This document shows positions 15,709-27,378 of a stretch of DNA of 64,000 nucleotides, piece after piece (the first letter of the stretch is position 1; each line of letters starts with the position of its first letter). The notes beneath the pieces were generated by a model. It was not told the DNA's origin and searched no databases. It was given only the letters and a program-made list of their open reading frames with translations. The position numbers and the translations under genes are program-made. This stretch comes from Streptomyces roseoverticillatus (GTDB taxonomy: Bacteria; Actinomycetota; Actinomycetes; Streptomycetales; Streptomycetaceae), in assembly GCF_000719265.1 (NCBI RefSeq), contig NZ_JOFL01000002.1, forward strand, positions 298,301 to 362,300, read 5' to 3'.

Positions 15709-17310
15709 TCACTGCCGGCGCAGCAGCCGGGAGGCGCCCGCCGCCACGGTCGTCGCGAGCACCCACCCGAGCAGGATCAGCACCGCGACCACCCACTGCG
15801 TGAGGCCCGTGGGCCGCCAGGCGTTGCCCTGCCCGAGGTCGATGACCGGCACGAGCAGATCGAGGGCGTACAGCCAGGGGTTCCAGGCGGGGCCCTCGCC
15901 CTCCTTCAGCGGCGGCACGGGCCGCAGGGTGAAGTAGACGGTGGCGGCGGCCCACAGCACGGCCATCCACACGGCCGCCCGGCCGGGCCGGTAGCCGTAG
16001 GCCACCATCCAGTCCTGGAGATAGCCCCAGGCCTTGCCGGCCGGGGGCAGCGTCTCGCGGCGGCGGCGCTGCTTGGCGAGGAGGACGGCCCGGGCGTCCG
16101 CGTCCTCGCCGCTGTCGCGCAGGGCGCCCGCCAGCTGTTCGTACGGCTCGGGGGCGTACTCGGGCGTGGCGGCGGCCACCCAATCCAGGCGCAGGCTCAA
16201 GGGGAAGTGGCCGAGCGGTATCAGCGTCTCGTAGGAGAAGCCGGCCATGACCAGGCTGCCGGGCCCGGGCCAGCTGTCGTAGCGGTCGACCAGGTTGGAC
16301 ACGCGGGCGCCGGAGAGCACCACGCGGCCGCGCTGCGCCCACTCGCCGAGGAAGCGCAGCTCGGGCGTCTGGATGCGGCGCAGCGACAGCTCCTGGTCGG
16401 CCTCCAGCGCGAACCGGGCCTCGCTGAAGTCGACGGCGTCGCCGAACCGGCCGTCGTCCAGTCGCACCCCGCCCCGGCACTCGAAGGCCTGCGTGCGGAC
16501 GCCGTGCTGCGGGGTGGTGGTGATGCCGTACGGGGGAGTGGTGCCGGTGGTGAACGGATAGCCGCCGACCCCCGCGCCCGTGAGGTAGAGGGTGCGCTCC
16601 ACGGTCAGCTGCGGGGCGTTGAAGGCGCGTCTGCCGTGGGGATTGCTCAGCGTGGAGCCGCGCAGGCTCAGCGAGACCCCTATCGTCGCGGCCCGCATGC
16701 TGAGCTCGCCGTACGAGCGCATCATCTCCGCCTGCATGTCCTGCCCGACGCTCATCCCGTCGGCCGCTATGGAGACCCCGCGCCGGTCGGGGCGCACGAC
16801 CAGCTGGTTGAGCAGGAGGTCGGTGCCTATCTGGGCGTCGGTCAGCCGTATGCCGCGCCGGACGACGCACCGCGGCAGGTGCAGGTCGCCCTCGGTGCGC
16901 AGCCGGGCGGCCTCCAGCCGGGGGAGCGAGCAGGCGATCAGGCGCAGGGTGGTGAACTGGCTCTCGGGCAGGAGCACCTCCTGCTCGAAGCGGCAGTTGT
17001 GCAGCTCGACGTAGGGCACGACCGTGCCGCCGGAGAGGTCGAGCGTGCCGGTGATCTGCACGCCGTTCAGCTTGAGGGCGGCCACCCGGCCCGGCAGCGG
17101 GGGCGGGCCGTCCAGCAGGAGCAGGGCCACGACGCGGGCCCGCACGCTGCGCTCGGGGCCCCACGTGTGCGGGCCGCGCGGGTCGTTCCACTCGGGGCGG
17201 GGCGTGCGCAGGTCGTGCGTGCGGGCCGCGCGGAACGCCTTCCACATCGCCTGCTCGGTCGCGGTCAGCCCCAGCTCCGGCGGAGGGCCGCCGTCTCGCG
17301 GATCGGTCAC
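15709..17310 (-). CDS. Beta-helix (pentapeptide-like) membrane protein
   Basis: 533-aa protein. After an N-terminal helical region (ATEQAMWKAFRAARTHDLR) there is a long run of short beta-rich repeats of the pentapeptide/beta-helix kind (LNGVQITGTLDLSG, LHNCRFEQEVLL, EARFALEADQELSL, LSGARVSNLVDRY), then C-terminal TM helices (VWMAVLWAAATVYFTL and WVVAVLILLGWVLATTVAAG) and a basic tail. Relatives have been labelled membrane-associated oxidoreductase, as I recall, but no cofactor or redox motif is visible and I do not support that name. GTG 17310 is preferred because GGAGG is about 10 nt upstream; GTG 17319 is possible. Divergent from hisD. Confidence 0.75.
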   Translation of the reverse strand: MTDPRDGGPPPELGLTATEQAMWKAFRAARTHDLRTPRPEWNDPRGPHTWGPERSVRARVVALLLLDGPPPLPGRVAALKLNGVQITGTLDLSGGTVVPYVELHNCRFEQEVLLPESQFTTLRLIACSLPRLEAARLRTEGDLHLPRCVVRRGIRLTDAQIGTDLLLNQLVVRPDRRGVSIAADGMSVGQDMQAEMMRSYGELSMRAATIGVSLSLRGSTLSNPHGRRAFNAPQLTVERTLYLTGAGVGGYPFTTGTTPPYGITTTPQHGVRTQAFECRGGVRLDDGRFGDAVDFSEARFALEADQELSLRRIQTPELRFLGEWAQRGRVVLSGARVSNLVDRYDSWPGPGSLVMAGFSYETLIPLGHFPLSLRLDWVAAATPEYAPEPYEQLAGALRDSGEDADARAVLLAKQRRRRETLPPAGKAWGYLQDWMVAYGYRPGRAAVWMAVLWAAATVYFTLRPVPPLKEGEGPAWNPWLYALDLLVPVIDLGQGNAWRPTGLTQWVVAVLILLGWVLATTVAAGASRLLRRQ

Positions 17311-17391
17311 GCTCCGCACCCCCTCCCGTCACGTGCACCTCGGTGTACCGTCCCCATTCCCTCCGGGTGACCGATTGAACACTCTCGGTGA

Positions 17392-20470
<3,079 letters not shown>

Positions 20471-20474
<4 letters not shown>

Positions 20475-20638
20475 ACGGCCTCAACACCACGCTCATCGTC
20501 GTCGGCCTCTTCCTCGTCGGCGGCATCATCTCCTTCCTCAAGCAGGGCATGCCCAAGGGCATCATCGTGCTCCTCGGCATAGGCGCCGCGATGTGCCTGG
20601 CCGCCGGCACCCTCCGCATCGAAGGACTCTGGTCATGA
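20471..20638 (+). CDS. Small two-TM membrane protein embedded in the his operon, 55 aa
   Basis: 55-residue protein with two hydrophobic helices ([18 protein letters not shown] and [19 protein letters not shown]) joined by a short basic turn KQGMPKG, ending RIEGLWS. GTG 20471 overlaps the hisB stop (GTGA) and its own stop overlaps the hisH ATG (ATGA), so it is locked into the operon by coupling at both ends. Not a histidine enzyme. I know of no assigned function; candidates are a membrane tether or regulator for the pathway, or simple hitch-hiking. Confidence 0.85.
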
Positions 20639-21276
20639 GCGCCCCGAAGAAGGTCGTCGTCTTCGACTACGGCTTCGGCAACGTCCGCTCCGCCGAGCGC
20701 GCCCTCGCCCACGTCGGCGCGGACGTCGAGATCACCGGCGACTACGAAAAGGCCATGAACGCCGACGGCCTCCTCGTGCCCGGCGTCGGCGCGTTCGCCG
20801 CCTGCATGCAGGGCCTGCGCTCCGCCCGCGGCGACTGGATCGTCGGCCGCCGCCTCTCCGGAGGCCGCCCCGTGATGGGCATCTGCGTCGGCATGCAGAT
20901 CCTCTTCGAGCGCGGCATCGAGCACGGCGTGGAGACCGAAGGCCTCGACGAGTGGCCCGGCCTCGTGGAGCCCCTCAAGGCCGACGTCGTCCCGCACATG
21001 GGCTGGAACACCGTCACCCCCGCCGCGGACTCCCAGCTCTTCGCCGGCCTCGGCGCGGACACCCGCTACTACTTCGTGCACTCCTACGCGGTGCGCGAGT
21101 GGAGCCTGGAAGTGACCAACCCCAACATCCGCGCCCCCAAGGTCACCTGGGCCACGCACGGCGAGCCCTTCGTCGCCGCCGTGGAGAACGGTCCCCTGTG
21201 GGCCACCCAGTTCCACCCCGAGAAGTCCGGCGACGCCGGAGCGACGCTGCTCCGCAACTGGCTGGGAACGCTGTGA
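20635..21276 (+). CDS. hisH: Imidazole glycerol phosphate synthase, glutaminase subunit
   Basis: 213-aa class I glutamine amidotransferase that feeds ammonia to HisF. Catalytic triad visible: Cys in [11 protein letters not shown], and His and Glu in TQFHPEKSG. Begins [18 protein letters not shown], typical of HisH. ATG 20635 overlaps the preceding small gene by ATGA. Confidence 0.97.
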   Translation: MSAPKKVVVFDYGFGNVRSAERALAHVGADVEITGDYEKAMNADGLLVPGVGAFAACMQGLRSARGDWIVGRRLSGGRPVMGICVGMQILFERGIEHGVETEGLDEWPGLVEPLKADVVPHMGWNTVTPAADSQLFAGLGADTRYYFVHSYAVREWSLEVTNPNIRAPKVTWATHGEPFVAAVENGPLWATQFHPEKSGDAGATLLRNWLGTL

Positions 21277-21336
21277 CCCGCCTCGCCGTCTCCGCCCCGG
21301 CGGAGCGCTGCGCCCGGTCCGCCCCCGACACCACCG

Positions 21337-21342
21337 TAAGGT
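21337..21342 (+). promoter_or_regulatory. Possible -10 box before priA
   Basis: TAAGGT, 7 nt before ATG 21350. The AAGG inside it could alternatively be a weak ribosome-binding site, so an internal promoter within the his operon is only a possibility. Confidence 0.35.
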
Positions 21343-21349
21343 CGTACTC

Positions 21350-22078
21350 ATGACGCACCGCCTCGAACTGCTCCCCGCCGTCGACGTCCGCGACGGCCAG
21401 GCCGTGCGCCTCGTCCACGGCGAGTCCGGCTCCGAGACGTCGTACGGTGCCCCGCTCGCCGCCGCGCAGGAGTGGCAGCGCTCCGGCGCCGAGTGGCTGC
21501 ACCTCGTCGACCTCGACGCCGCGTTCGGCACCGGCGACAACCGCGAGCTCATCGCCCAGGTGGCCGGGGCCATGGACATCAAGGTCGAGTTGTCCGGCGG
21601 CATCCGCGACGACGCCTCGCTCGCCGCCGCCCTCGCCACCGGCTGCACTCGCGTCAACCTCGGCACCGCCGCCCTGGAGACCCCCGAGTGGGTCGCCAAG
21701 GTCATCGCCGAGCACGGCGACAAGATCGCGGTCGGCCTCGACGTCCGCGGCACCACCCTGCGCGGCCGCGGCTGGACCCGCGACGGCGGCGACCTCTACG
21801 AGACCCTCGCCCGCCTCGACCGCGAGGGCTGCGCCCGCTACGTCGTCACCGACATCGCCAAGGACGGCACCCTCCAGGGCCCCAACCTGGAGCTGCTGAA
21901 GAACGTCTGCGCCGCCACCGACAAGCCGGTCGTGGCCTCCGGCGGGGTTTCGTCCCTTGACGATCTGCGCGCGATTGCCAACCTGGTACCGGAGGGTGTC
22001 GAAGGCGCCATCGTCGGAAAGGCCCTCTACGCCAAGGCGTTCACCTTGGAAGAGGCCCTGGAGGCTGTGTCCGCATGA
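21350..22078 (+). CDS. priA: Bifunctional phosphoribosyl isomerase PriA (HisA/TrpF)
   Basis: 242-aa (beta-alpha)8 isomerase for ProFAR in histidine synthesis and, in Streptomyces and mycobacteria, for phosphoribosylanthranilate in tryptophan synthesis. Catalytic Asp in [15 protein letters not shown] and the second Asp in [20 protein letters not shown] and VVASGGVSS are phosphate-binding loops. No trpF exists among the trp genes of this window, which fits the double role. About 70 nt after hisH, the only real gap in the operon; its stop overlaps ridA by ATGA. Confidence 0.95.
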   Translation: MTHRLELLPAVDVRDGQAVRLVHGESGSETSYGAPLAAAQEWQRSGAEWLHLVDLDAAFGTGDNRELIAQVAGAMDIKVELSGGIRDDASLAAALATGCTRVNLGTAALETPEWVAKVIAEHGDKIAVGLDVRGTTLRGRGWTRDGGDLYETLARLDREGCARYVVTDIAKDGTLQGPNLELLKNVCAATDKPVVASGGVSSLDDLRAIANLVPEGVEGAIVGKALYAKAFTLEEALEAVSA

Positions 22079-22476
22079 CCGAAGCCGTGCAGCGTGTGCA
22101 GAGCGACAGTCCCTGGGAAGAGGCCTTCGGTTGTGCGCGCGCGGTCGCGGCGGGAGACCGTGTGCTGGTGGCGGGAACCCTGCCGTTCAACGGCTCCGTG
22201 CTGCACGGGGAGGGTGACCCCTACGAGCAGGCCAGGGCGGCCTTCGGCAATGCCCTCGCGGAGCTGGAGCGGTTCGGTCTCGGCGCCGACGCCGTCGTCC
22301 GCACCCGGATGTACCTGACCCACGCGCGGGACGTGGACGCGGTCGCCCGCGCCCACAAGGAGCTCTTCGACGCCGTACGGCCCGTCGCGACCCTGGCGGT
22401 CGTCTCCGGCTTCGTCGACTCGCGCGTACTGGTCGAAGTAGAAGTAGAAGCGTACCGAGGAGCAACGAGCACATGA
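22075..22476 (+). CDS. RidA family protein in the his operon
   Basis: 133-aa RidA/YjgF/UK114 family protein, presumably a reactive enamine/imine deaminase. Seen: [24 protein letters not shown], the conserved Arg in [10 protein letters not shown], and the C-terminal [12 protein letters not shown]. Coupled by ATGA overlaps to priA and hisF. The placement suggests it removes reactive intermediates of PLP-enzyme or amidotransferase steps, or serves a neighbouring function; family-level assignment only. Confidence 0.88.
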   Translation: MTEAVQRVQSDSPWEEAFGCARAVAAGDRVLVAGTLPFNGSVLHGEGDPYEQARAAFGNALAELERFGLGADAVVRTRMYLTHARDVDAVARAHKELFDAVRPVATLAVVSGFVDSRVLVEVEVEAYRGATST

Positions 22477-23228
22477 CCCTGGCGGTCCGAGTCATCCCCT
22501 GCCTGGACGTCGACAACGGCCGGGTCGTCAAGGGCGTCAACTTCCAGAACCTGCGCGACGCGGGCGACCCCGTGGAAATGGCCAAGGTCTACGGGCAGGA
22601 GGGCGCCGACGAGCTGACGTTCCTCGACATCACCGCCTCCTCCGGCAACCGCGAGACCACCTACGACGTGGTGCGCCGCACCGCCGAGCAGGTGTTCATC
22701 CCGCTGACCGTCGGCGGCGGCGTCCGCACCGCGGCCGACGTCGACAAGCTGCTGCGGGCCGGCGCCGACAAGGTCGGCGTCAACACGGCGGCCATCGAGC
22801 GGCCCGAGCTGATCCGGGAGATCGCCGAGCGCTTCGGCCGGCAGGTCCTCGTCCTGTCGGTCGACGCCCGCCGGACCCCCTCCGGCAGTTTCGAGGTCAC
22901 CACCCACGGCGGCCGTCGCGGCACCGGCCTCGACGCCGTCGGGTGGGCCCACCGCGCGGCGGAGCTCGGTGCCGGCGAGATCCTGCTGAACTCTATGGAC
23001 GCCGACGGCACGAAGGACGGCTACGACACCGAGATGATCCGTGCCGTGCGCAAGCACGTCACGGTCCCGGTCATCGCGAGCGGCGGCGCGGGCCGCCTGG
23101 AGCACTTCGCCCCGGCGGTGGAGGCGGGCGCGGACGCGGTCCTGGCCGCGTCGGTCTTCCACTTCGGCGACCTGCGGATCGCCGACGTCAAGACGGCCTT
23201 GCGCGAGTCGGGCCACCCGGTCCGGTAG
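22473..23228 (+). CDS. hisF: Imidazole glycerol phosphate synthase, cyclase subunit
   Basis: 251-aa (beta-alpha)8 barrel that uses ammonia from HisH to make IGP and AICAR. Catalytic Asp in [14 protein letters not shown], second Asp in [10 protein letters not shown], phosphate loops TVGGGVRT and ASGGAG. ATG 22473 overlaps the ridA stop. Last gene of the his operon; hisI is about 2.2 kb downstream, and hisG/hisE are not in the window. Confidence 0.97.
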   Translation: MTLAVRVIPCLDVDNGRVVKGVNFQNLRDAGDPVEMAKVYGQEGADELTFLDITASSGNRETTYDVVRRTAEQVFIPLTVGGGVRTAADVDKLLRAGADKVGVNTAAIERPELIREIAERFGRQVLVLSVDARRTPSGSFEVTTHGGRRGTGLDAVGWAHRAAELGAGEILLNSMDADGTKDGYDTEMIRAVRKHVTVPVIASGGAGRLEHFAPAVEAGADAVLAASVFHFGDLRIADVKTALRESGHPVR

Positions 23229-23245
23229 GGGCGTCCGCCGAACGC

Positions 23246-23785
23246 TCAGTCCCGGATCAGCAGGAAGACCGCCCCCACCACCAGCGCCAGGGCGATCGCC
23301 GCGACCCCGTACGACAGCCGGTGGTGCCGCACCACGGGGAGGTACGCGTCCGCCGCGTACCTCCCGGGGCCCGTGAGCGCGAGCGCCGCCGCCGAGACGG
23401 CGACCAGCAGGGTGAACTCCACGCCCTTCGGCAGCAGGAAACCGCCCTCCCACGTCACCCCGAGCGCATTGACCATCGTGCCCAGCACGGCGGCCGCGGC
23501 GAGCGGCGTGAGGAGCCCGAGGAAGAGGCCCGCGCCGCCGAGCGTCTCGCTGAGGCCGGCGACGACGGCCATCGCCTCGGGCGCTGGATAGCCCCAGGCC
23601 TCGAAGCCCTTCGCCGTCCCGTCGAGGCCGGGCCCGTCGAACCAGCCGAAGAGCTTCTGCGTGCCGTGCGCGACCATGATGATGCCGAGCATCAGCCGCA
23701 GGAGCAGGACCCCGAGCGAGAAGCCGGCCGGGGAGAGCGCGGCGGCAGCCGGGGCGGAGCGGGCGGGTCTGCTGATGTAGGCCAT
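23246..23785 (-). CDS. DoxX family membrane protein
   Basis: 179-aa protein with four to five TM helices and DoxX landmarks: LLRLMLGIIMVAHGTQKLFGWF, VVAGLSETLGGAGLFLGLLTPLAAAAVLG, and MVNALGVTWEGGF. DoxX proteins are linked to redox homeostasis in actinobacteria; a specific role cannot be inferred. ATG 23785 has GAGGTG about 12 nt upstream. Convergent with hisF with an 17-nt gap and no visible terminator. Confidence 0.88.
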   Translation of the reverse strand: MAYISRPARSAPAAAALSPAGFSLGVLLLRLMLGIIMVAHGTQKLFGWFDGPGLDGTAKGFEAWGYPAPEAMAVVAGLSETLGGAGLFLGLLTPLAAAAVLGTMVNALGVTWEGGFLLPKGVEFTLLVAVSAAALALTGPGRYAADAYLPVVRHHRLSYGVAAIALALVVGAVFLLIRD

Positions 23786-23825
23786 GGAGGGGGCACCTCT
23801 GGGGGTCGGGGTCCGGCACGGACCC

Positions 23826-24458
23826 TCAGATTCCCAGCCGTGCCCCCTCCAGCTTCGCCACCGCGTCCTTGTCGCCCTCAAGCTCCACCCGGGCGGCGGC
23901 CTGGCGGCCGAAGGCGAAGAGGGTCAGCTCGCCGGGTTCCCCGGTGACGGTGACCACGGGCGTGCCGCGCTGCGCGACCGCCGTGCGGCCGTCGGGACGG
24001 CGCAGGACCAGGCCGACGGGGGAGCGGCGGCCGAGCATCCGGGTCACCCGCTCCAGGCGGGTCCACAGGGCGTCCGCGAAGACGGGGTCCACCTCGCGCG
24101 GGGCCCAGTCCTCCTGGGCCCGGCGCACGTCCTCGGCGTGCACGTAGAACTCGATGGTGTTCGCGGCCTCGTCGATCTGCTTGAGGGCGTACGGCGACAG
24201 CCGCGGCGGCCCGGTGCGGATGAGCTGGATCAGCTCCTCGTACGGCTTGGCGGCGAACTCCGCCTGCACCCGCTCCAGGCGCGCGGCCAGCGGTCGGAAC
24301 ACGAGCCCGGCGGCGGCGTCGGAGCGGCGTTCCCGCACGACGACGTGGGCCGCCAGGTCACGCGTCCGCCAGCCGTCGCAGAGCGTCGGTGCGTTCGGGC
24401 CCGCCGACTCCAACAGATCGGCGAGGAGCAGACGTTCGCGCTGGGCGTGGGTCGACAT
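23826..24458 (-). CDS. TIGR03085 family metal-binding protein (DinB/mycothiol-dependent superfamily)
   Basis: 210-aa actinobacterial protein of the MDMPI/DinB-like superfamily, TIGR03085 subgroup. Characteristic opening RERLLLADLLESAGPNAPTL then CDGWRTRDLAAHVVVRERR; the metal-binding His residues are in LAAHVVV and in EFYVHAEDVRRAQ. Reaction unknown; relatives use mycothiol. TAGGGT lies 6 nt before ATG 24458. Confidence 0.85.
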   Translation of the reverse strand: MSTHAQRERLLLADLLESAGPNAPTLCDGWRTRDLAAHVVVRERRSDAAAGLVFRPLAARLERVQAEFAAKPYEELIQLIRTGPPRLSPYALKQIDEAANTIEFYVHAEDVRRAQEDWAPREVDPVFADALWTRLERVTRMLGRRSPVGLVLRRPDGRTAVAQRGTPVVTVTGEPGELTLFAFGRQAAARVELEGDKDAVAKLEGARLGI

Positions 24459-24464
24459 GGCGCC

Positions 24465-24470
24465 ACCCTA
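24465..24470 (-). promoter_or_regulatory. Putative -10 box for TIGR03085 gene
   Basis: TAGGGT on the minus strand, 6 nt before ATG 24458; its AGGG might also act as a weak ribosome-binding site. Confidence 0.4.
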
Positions 24471-24503
24471 CGGCCGGCGCCCCGCCGCTGCCACGCCCCG
24501 CGG

Positions 24504-25349
24504 CTACTTGGGCAGCGGCGCGTCCATCTTCTGGCCGCCCTGAGAGACGCTCAGCGTCATCGAGCACGTGATCTGGTCCTGGCCGCGGGAGTAGGTGACC
24601 GGGGTCGGGTAGAGCACGTACGAGTAGTAGTTCTTGCCGTCGGTTATGGAGCGCATCCGGTCCTGTGCGTCCTTCTTGCACATCTCGCGGGCCTTGGTCT
24701 GGATGTCCAGCTCGGAGTCGAACTTGCCGGTCAGGGTCTCGTTGGCGATGACCTCGCCGTCGTGCGGACCGCTGCACGGCTTCGTCTTCACCTCGGTGAG
24801 GCCGAGGGACATGCGCGGGTGGTCGAAGCACTGGCCGGGCTTCAGGACCACGTACGGCACGCGGGACACCGACGGGGAAGAGGAGGACGCGGACGGGTCG
24901 GGGTTCGACGGGTCGGCGCCCGGACCGCCCGGGTCGGCGCTCGGCGCGGAGGGCGCGGCCGACGGGCTCGACGAGCCGTTCGGCTTGGCGACCGGGTCCT
25001 TCTTGCCCTTGTCGCCGCTCGCGGTCAGCAGGATGCCGCCCGCGACGAGACCGACCACCAGCACGCCGCCGATGACGATCGCGGCGACCTTCGCACCCTT
25101 GTTGCCCGAGGGCGGGGGCGGCATCGGCGGGGCGAACTGCTGGCCGTACTGCTGCTGCCCGTACTGACCGAAGCCCGGCTGCTGGCCCGGCTGGCCGAAT
25201 CCCGGCTGCTGTCCGTACCCCTGCGGTGCTTGCGGCTGTCCGTAGGGCGGGGCGGGCGGCTGGGCTGACGGCGGCCCGAACTGCTGCGGCGGGCCGAACC
25301 CACCGCCGCCACCGGGCGGCTGCGGGGAGTTCGAGGGCGGAGTACTCAT
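24504..25349 (-). CDS. Membrane-anchored protein with septum-formation-like external domain
   Basis: 281 aa. Residues 1-100 are a low-complexity Pro/Gln/Gly/Tyr tail (repeats such as GYGQQPGFGQPGQQ), then one TM helix VAAIVIGGVLVVGLVAGGILL, a Ser/Pro/Asp-rich linker, and an extracytoplasmic domain with PGQCFDHPR, KPCSGPHDGEV, CKKDAQ and ITCSMTL. Two Cys pairs and the PCSxPHDGEV motif resemble the Septum_form (PF13845) group, so a disulfide-bonded cell-surface domain is likely. Function unknown. Confidence 0.75.
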   Translation of the reverse strand: MSTPPSNSPQPPGGGGGFGPPQQFGPPSAQPPAPPYGQPQAPQGYGQQPGFGQPGQQPGFGQYGQQQYGQQFAPPMPPPPSGNKGAKVAAIVIGGVLVVGLVAGGILLTASGDKGKKDPVAKPNGSSSPSAAPSAPSADPGGPGADPSNPDPSASSSSPSVSRVPYVVLKPGQCFDHPRMSLGLTEVKTKPCSGPHDGEVIANETLTGKFDSELDIQTKAREMCKKDAQDRMRSITDGKNYYSYVLYPTPVTYSRGQDQITCSMTLSVSQGGQKMDAPLPK

Positions 25350-25355
25350 GGGCGA

Positions 25356-25361
25356 AGCATG
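25356..25361 (-). promoter_or_regulatory. Possible -10 box for septum-formation-like gene
   Basis: CATGCT on the minus strand, 6 nt before ATG 25349; no Shine-Dalgarno sequence. Confidence 0.35.
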
Positions 25362-25411
25362 CCGTACGCCACTGACACCGCCGCCCGGGGGGTCCCGGCC
25401 CGTCCGCGCGG

Positions 25412-25417
25412 CAGAAT
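25412..25417 (+). promoter_or_regulatory. Putative -10 box for leaderless hisI
   Basis: CAGAAT, 6 nt before ATG 25424; the GGACCC spacer recurs before the GTG at 27379. Confidence 0.45.
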
Positions 25418-25423
25418 GGACCC

Positions 25424-25792
25424 ATGACCGGCAACACCGCCCCCGCGTCCTCCCTCGACCCCGCCATCGCCGCACGCCTCAAGCGCAGTGCCGACGGGCT
25501 CGTCCCCGCCATCGCCCAGCAGTACGACACCGGCGAGGTCCTCATGCTCGGCTGGATGGACGACGAGGCGCTCCACCGCACCCTCACCACCGGCCGCTGC
25601 ACCTACTGGAGCCGCAGCCGGCAGGAGTACTGGGTCAAGGGCGACACGTCCGGACACGTCCAGCACGTGAAGTCCGTGGCCCTCGACTGCGACGCGGACA
25701 CCCTCCTCGTCAAGGTCGACCAGACCGGCGCCGCCTGCCACACAGGCGACCGCACCTGTTTCGATGCCGGCGTCCTCCCGCTCGGCCAGTAG
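25424..25792 (+). CDS. hisI: Phosphoribosyl-AMP cyclohydrolase
   Basis: 122-aa monofunctional HisI, third step of histidine synthesis. Metal and zinc ligands visible: [37 protein letters not shown] and the C-terminal [11 protein letters not shown] cysteines. No HisE domain is fused. Its TAG stop (25790-25792) is the first half of the TAGGCT box before trpE, 11 nt before that gene. Confidence 0.96.
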   Translation: MTGNTAPASSLDPAIAARLKRSADGLVPAIAQQYDTGEVLMLGWMDDEALHRTLTTGRCTYWSRSRQEYWVKGDTSGHVQHVKSVALDCDADTLLVKVDQTGAACHTGDRTCFDAGVLPLGQ

Positions 25793-25795
25793 GCT
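25790..25795 (+). promoter_or_regulatory. Putative -10 box for leaderless trpE overlapping the hisI stop codon
   Basis: TAGGCT, 8 nt before ATG 25804; its first three bases are the hisI TAG stop. Confidence 0.5.
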
Positions 25796-25803
25796 CCGCT
25801 GCC

Positions 25804-27330
25804 ATGGCTGCCACGACCACCGGTGACGTCACGCCGGACGCCGAGACCTTCCGTACGCTCGCGAAGGACCGCCGGGTCATCCCCGTCACCCGGCGCTTCC
25901 TCGCCGACGGCGACACGCCCGTCGGCCTGTACCGCAAGCTCGCCGCCGAGCGGCCGGGCACCTTCCTGCTGGAGTCCGCCGAGAACGGCCGCACCTGGTC
26001 GCGCTACTCCTTCGTGGGCGTCCGCAGCTCCGCGACGCTCACCGCGCGGGGCGGCCGGACGCACTGGCTGGGCGCCCCGCCCGTCGGCGTGCCCACCGAC
26101 GGCGACCCGCTGGAGGCGCTGCGCGCGACCGTGGCCGCCCTGCACACCCCGCGCGACCTCATGGAGGGCGCCGGGCTGCCGCCCTTCACCGGCGGCATGG
26201 TGGGCTACCTCGGCTACGACGTCGTCCGCCGCCTGGAGAAGATCGGCGAGCACGGCGGCGAGGACCGCGACCCGCTCGGCCTGCCCGAGCTCACCATGCT
26301 CCTCACCTCCGACCTCGCCGTCCTCGACCACTGGAACGGCACCGTCCTGCTGATCGCCAACGCGATCAACCACAACGACCTCGACAGCGGCGTGGACGAG
26401 GCGTACGCGGACGCCGTCGCCCGGCTCGACGCCATGGCCGCCGACCTCCGCCGGCCCGCGCCCTCGGCCCCCACCGCCCTGCCGCCCTCCGAGCTGCCCG
26501 GGTACACCGCCCGCTGGGGCGGCCCCGACTACATGGCGGCCGTCGAGGACATCAAGGAGCGCATCCGCGCCGGCGAGGCCTTCCAGGTCGTGCCCTCACA
26601 GCGCTTCGAGACGCCCTGCACGGCCTCCGCGCTCGACGTCTACCGCGTGCTGCGGGCCACGAACCCCAGCCCGTACATGTACCTGTTCCGGTTCGACGGC
26701 TTCGACGTCGTCGGCTCCAGCCCCGAGGCCCTCGTCAAGGTCGAGGACGGGCAGGCCATGGTGCACCCCATCGCCGGCACCCGGCCGCGCGGCGCCACCC
26801 CGCAGGCGGACGCGGCCCTCGCCGAGGAGCTCCTCGGCGACGCCAAGGAGCGCGCCGAGCACCTCATGCTCGTCGACCTCGGCCGCAACGACCTCGGACG
26901 GGTCTGCGAGCCCGGCAGCGTCGAGGTCGTCGACTTCATGTCGATCGAGCGCTACAGCCACGTGATGCACATCGTCTCCACGGTCACCGGCCGCGTGGCC
27001 GCCGGGCGCACCGCCTTCGACGTGCTCACCGCCTGCTTCCCCGCCGGCACGCTCTCCGGCGCGCCCAAGCCGCGGGCCATGCAGATCATCGAGGAGCTGG
27101 AGCCGTCGCGGCGCGGCCTCTACGGCGGCTGCGTCGGCTACCTGGACTTCGCGGGGGACTCCGACACCGCCATCGCCATCCGCACCGCCGTCCTGAAGGA
27201 GGGCACGGCCTACGTCCAGGCCGGCGCGGGCGTCGTCGCCGACTCGGACCCGGCCGCGGAGGACGCGGAGTGCCGCAACAAGGCGGCGGCGGTGCTGCGC
27301 GCCGTGCACTCGGCGAACCGGCTGGCCTAG
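25804..27330 (+). CDS. trpE: Anthranilate synthase component I
   Basis: 508-aa chorismate-utilising enzyme, first step of tryptophan synthesis. The N-terminal regulatory site motif LLESAE (feedback Trp binding) is present; the catalytic domain shows FQVVPSQRF, SPSPYMYLFRFDG-like NPSPYMYLF, IAGTRPRG, LVDLGRNDLGRV, GTLSGAPKPRAM and GAGVVADSDP. Not fused to TrpG. The missing ribosome-binding site and 11-nt gap after hisI leave no space for a leader peptide or attenuator, so control is likely by promoter and feedback. The amidotransferase subunit is not in this window. Confidence 0.96.
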   Translation: MAATTTGDVTPDAETFRTLAKDRRVIPVTRRFLADGDTPVGLYRKLAAERPGTFLLESAENGRTWSRYSFVGVRSSATLTARGGRTHWLGAPPVGVPTDGDPLEALRATVAALHTPRDLMEGAGLPPFTGGMVGYLGYDVVRRLEKIGEHGGEDRDPLGLPELTMLLTSDLAVLDHWNGTVLLIANAINHNDLDSGVDEAYADAVARLDAMAADLRRPAPSAPTALPPSELPGYTARWGGPDYMAAVEDIKERIRAGEAFQVVPSQRFETPCTASALDVYRVLRATNPSPYMYLFRFDGFDVVGSSPEALVKVEDGQAMVHPIAGTRPRGATPQADAALAEELLGDAKERAEHLMLVDLGRNDLGRVCEPGSVEVVDFMSIERYSHVMHIVSTVTGRVAAGRTAFDVLTACFPAGTLSGAPKPRAMQIIEELEPSRRGLYGGCVGYLDFAGDSDTAIAIRTAVLKEGTAYVQAGAGVVADSDPAAEDAECRNKAAAVLRAVHSANRLA

Positions 27331-27366
27331 CGTGACCCCGGCAGCACCGCAAACACCCCCACAAGG

Positions 27367-27372
27367 GATAGT
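27367..27372 (+). promoter_or_regulatory. Putative -10 box before Trp-associated membrane protein
   Basis: GATAGT, 6 nt before GTG 27379; no Shine-Dalgarno sequence. Confidence 0.4.
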
Positions 27373-27378
27373 GGACCC

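Noticed and set aside
25740..25803. Tryptophan attenuator before trpE
   Set aside because: Only 11 nt separate hisI and trpE and the start looks leaderless, so no leader peptide or alternative hairpins fit.
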